A stretch of 64,000 nt of DNA from Actinoplanes sp. N902-109 (GTDB taxonomy: Bacteria > Actinomycetota > Actinomycetes > Mycobacteriales > Micromonosporaceae), in NCBI RefSeq assembly GCF_000389965.1, contig NC_021191.1:3845501-3909500 (forward strand), written 5' to 3'. Position numbers and translations under genes: made by a program. Of this stretch, positions 62,005-64,000 are shown piece after piece; position 1 is the stretch's first letter; every line of letters starts with the position of its first letter. The notes below the pieces were generated by a model. The model saw nothing but the letters and a program-made list of their open reading frames with translations. It was not told the DNA's origin and ran no database searches.

Positions 62005-62256
62005 AGCGGACAGTTAATAGCCGGTACGGGGTTCGGCGGAGCCGGAAGAACGGCTGGAAAAGGTGTCGGATCGAGGACGGGCGCCGGGCTGTCACGGTGT
62101 TGTTTCTGATGCATCCGGAATGTGCTGCGGTGAATAACCGGATCGCCGGCCAGATCCGGGAGGTGTTGGTGACGGCGAACGACACCAGCGGCGGGTGCCG
62201 GGGGTCGAGGTCCTGGTGGGTCGGCACCGCCGGGGTCGCCGGGTGATGATGGGCGC

Positions 62257-63219
62257 GTGGCTTTCTTCGATCTTCCCGTGACCGAGCTGGAGCGCTACCA
62301 CCCCGAGGTGTCCGAGCCGACCGGCTTCGACGACTTCTGGCGCCGTACCCTGCCGGGGCCGGGGGGTGGGCCGGCGGAGTTCGTGCCGTACGACGCCCTG
62401 CTGCCCAACGTCGCCGTGCATGACGTGCGGTTCCCCGGCTTCGCCGATGAGCCGGTCGCAGCCTGGTTCCTCACCCCGCGCGAGGTCGACGCGCCGCTGC
62501 CGACCGTGGTGCACTACATCGGGTACGGCGGCGGCCGGGGCAAACCGCACGAGTGGCTGCTCTGGCCGGCCGCCGGCTATGCGGTGCTGGTGATGGACAC
62601 CCGCGGGCAGGGTGCGGGGGAGACCCCGGACCTGCCCGGCGTGGGCCCGCAGCGGGTCGGTCTGATGACCCGCGGCCTGCTCGACCCGGAGCAGTACTAC
62701 TACCGGCGGGTGATCGCCGACGCCGTCCGGGCGGTGGACGCGGTGAAGACCCGCCCGGAGGTGGACCCGGCGCGCATCGTGGTGGCCGGCGGCAGCCAGG
62801 GCGGTGCCCTCGCCCAGGCGGTGGCGGGGTTGCGCGACGACGTGGCCGCGGCCTTGATCGACGTGCCGTTCCTGACCCATTTCCGGCGGGCCTCCGAGAT
62901 CACCGACGCCTACCCGTACCGGGAACTGGCCGACCTGTTCCAGCGCAACCGGCACCTCGTCGAACCGGCGTTCGCGACGCTGGGCTTCTTCGACGGGCTG
63001 CACTTCGCGTCCCGCGGCACCGCGCCCGCGCTGTACTCGGTCGCCCTGATGGACGACGTGTGCCCGCCCTCGACGGTGTACGCCGCGTTCAACCGGTACG
63101 GCGGGCGCAAGCGGCTGCAGGTGTGGCCGTACAACGGGCACGAGAGCGGCCAGACCTTCCAGCCGCCGGTCAGCCTGGCCTTCCTGCGCGACGTGCTGGG
63201 GGCCGGCGCCGCGCATTGA
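62257..63219 (+). CDS. CE7 acetyl xylan esterase / cephalosporin-C deacetylase
   Basis: 320 residues from a GTG with no Shine-Dalgarno. MAFFDLPVTELERYHPEVSEPTGFDDFWRRTL is the standard CE7 (AXE1) N-terminus. RGQG motif in VMDTRGQGAGETPD, nucleophile elbow VAGGSQGGALAQAV (Ser about 176), Asp in ALMDDVCPPSTVYAAFN and His in YNGHESGQ. Normally a cytoplasmic hexamer that deacetylates imported xylo-oligosaccharides, complementing the secreted esterases. The -35 of the next gene's CebR-type promoter overlaps its stop codon. The 252 bp before it (62005-62256) hold only the divergent promoter of the oxidase; nothing else is seen. Confidence 0.93.
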   Translation: MAFFDLPVTELERYHPEVSEPTGFDDFWRRTLPGPGGGPAEFVPYDALLPNVAVHDVRFPGFADEPVAAWFLTPREVDAPLPTVVHYIGYGGGRGKPHEWLLWPAAGYAVLVMDTRGQGAGETPDLPGVGPQRVGLMTRGLLDPEQYYYRRVIADAVRAVDAVKTRPEVDPARIVVAGGSQGGALAQAVAGLRDDVAAALIDVPFLTHFRRASEITDAYPYRELADLFQRNRHLVEPAFATLGFFDGLHFASRGTAPALYSVALMDDVCPPSTVYAAFNRYGGRKRLQVWPYNGHESGQTFQPPVSLAFLRDVLGAGAAH

Positions 63220-63244
63220 GTATCTGGGAGCGCTCCCGTAGGAT
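63216..63244 (+). promoter_or_regulatory. Promoter of the right-edge esterase with CebR-type operator
   Basis: TTGAGT (63216-63221, overlapping the CE7 stop), 17 nt, TAGGAT (63239-63244). TGGGAGCGCTCCCG (63225-63238) fills the spacer, the same geometry as at 32289 and 44232. A second TATAAT at 63256-63261 could serve as an alternative -10. Confidence 0.8.
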
Positions 63245-63286
63245 CGACGCTTGTCTATAATTTGAGGGTGCCTGCGGGAGGTCCCG

Positions 63287-64000
63287 ATGCGAAAGCCGAT
63301 GCGTCTGCTCGTCGCGGCGCTCACCCTGGTCGCCGCGACGGTCGTGTCGGCCGGGGTGGCCGCGGCGGAGTCGAACGGCGGGGTGCGGGTGATGCCGCTG
63401 GGCGACTCGATCACCGACGGCTACAACGTCCCCGGTGGTTACCGGATCGGCCTGTGGCAGAAGCTGGTCGCCGGTGGCTACACCGTCGACTTCGTCGGCT
63501 CCGGGTCCAACGGGCCGGCCGCGCTCGGCGACCACGACCACGAGGGCCACTCCGGCTGGACCATCGCCCAGATCGACGCGAACATCACCGGCTGGCTGCA
63601 GCGGTACACCCCGCGCACGATCCTGCTGCACATCGGCACCAACGACATGTACGGCGACGCGGCCGGCGCCGCGACCCGCCTGGCCACCCTGGTCGACCAC
63701 ATCACCACCCAGGCCCCGAACACCGAGCTGTTCGTGTCGACGATCATCCCGCGGACCTGCTGCGACGCCACCGTGCGCAGCTACAACGCGCAGATCCCCG
63801 GCATCGTGTCCAGCCGGGCCAACGCCGGCAAACACGTACACCTGGTCAGCATGTACAACGCACTGACCACAGCGGACCTCGCCGACGGCACGCACCCGAA
63901 CGCGGGCGGCTACAACAAGATGGCCACGGTCTGGTATTCGGCGCTGCGCTCGGTGCCGGGCAGCATCGGGACGGACACCCCGCCGACGAGCCCGTCGGCC
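63287..64000 (+). CDS. Secreted SGNH esterase (CE3-like), partial at right edge
   Basis: The first 238 codons only; it continues past the window. ATG with GGGAGGT about 5 nt upstream. Signal peptide to about GVAAAE. SGNH blocks: I VMPLGDSITDGYNVPGGYR (Ser about 42), III LHIGTNDMYGDA, and V ADGTHPNAGGYNKMA (Asp and His). The arrangement resembles CE3/CE2-type acetylxylan esterases. The last visible residues (DTPPTSPSA) begin a Pro/Thr/Ser linker like those joined to CBM2 elsewhere in the window, so a C-terminal CBM2 is expected beyond the edge. Controlled by the CebR-type promoter directly upstream. Confidence 0.9.
   Translation, partial: MRKPMRLLVAALTLVAATVVSAGVAAAESNGGVRVMPLGDSITDGYNVPGGYRIGLWQKLVAGGYTVDFVGSGSNGPAALGDHDHEGHSGWTIAQIDANITGWLQRYTPRTILLHIGTNDMYGDAAGAATRLATLVDHITTQAPNTELFVSTIIPRTCCDATVRSYNAQIPGIVSSRANAGKHVHLVSMYNALTTADLADGTHPNAGGYNKMATVWYSALRSVPGSIGTDTPPTSPSA

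Noticed and set aside
63256..63261. TATAAT as the main -10 of the right-edge esterase
   Set aside because: No suitable -35 at 16-18 nt except within the CebR-type box; the TTGAGT-17-TAGGAT pair matches the two sister promoters. Kept as an alternative.

Overview
The window is high-GC DNA (roughly 70% or more by eye) from a filamentous actinomycete. Gene content (CBM2- and CBM13-carrying glycoside hydrolases, GAF-ANTAR, HxlR/MarR regulators, many GTG starts, several leaderless starts) fits Micromonosporaceae such as Actinoplanes or relatives. That assignment is an inference, not a database match. No tRNA, rRNA, CRISPR array, IS element or phage gene was seen.

Layout. 1-3645 (minus): a coupled cassette of an FG-GAP/ASPIC-UnbV secreted protein, an RnfD/UnbU-like membrane protein, a His-rich membrane protein and the start of a fourth gene. 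UnbV and UnbU are members of the conserved enediyne cassette, so the left edge may border a natural-product cluster. 3.8-4.2 kb: a decayed amidohydrolase. 4.3-6.2 kb: methyltransferase / small membrane protein / nitroreductase operon. 6.3-11.7 kb: VOC protein, secreted GH43-CBM13 (exo-beta-1,3-galactanase type), small secreted protein, GH3 beta-glucosidase and a divergent hydrolase. 11.7-20.5 kb: regulation and housekeeping (HxlR pair, two-component system with a membrane-anchored trypsin-like protease, FGGY kinase, GAF-ANTAR, receiver plus HPt pair, peptidase S51). 20.6-35.4 kb: GH35 beta-galactosidase, GH11 xylanase-CBM2, multiple-monosaccharide ABC importer (ChvE-MmsA-MmsB), GH27 alpha-galactosidase-CBM13 and a CE1 esterase-CBM2. 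35.5-39.5 kb: a four-gene translationally coupled operon led by an aminoacyl-phosphatidylglycerol synthase homologue. 39.6-44.1 kb: methyltransferase and a large subtilase. 44.3-52.6 kb: a five-gene secreted debranching operon (GH62-CBM2, esterase-CBM2, GH59-CBM13, GH43-CBM2, CE1-CBM2), followed by a GH31 with lectin domains. 56.2-64 kb: MarR, a 5'-truncated hydrolase, SGNH hydrolase, beta-strand surface protein, galactose-oxidase-like copper radical oxidase with lectin domain, CE7 acetyl esterase and a right-truncated SGNH esterase.

How it works together. Most of the window is a plant cell-wall island for arabinoxylan, galactan and galactosyl side chains: secreted depolymerases and esterases tethered by CBM2 or CBM13, and an ABC importer of the type that takes up arabinose, galactose and glucose. 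The main new signal is regulatory. Five promoters (GH3, GH11, GH27/CE1, the GH62 operon and the right-edge esterase) carry a TGGGAGCGCTCCCA-type box (the CebR/LacI consensus) between -35 and -10. In three of them -35, spacing and -10 are almost superimposable (TTGAGN, 17 nt, TANNAT). Two also share a second dyad (TGTTAACGYTCAC) 20-21 nt downstream. The regulator itself is not in the window.
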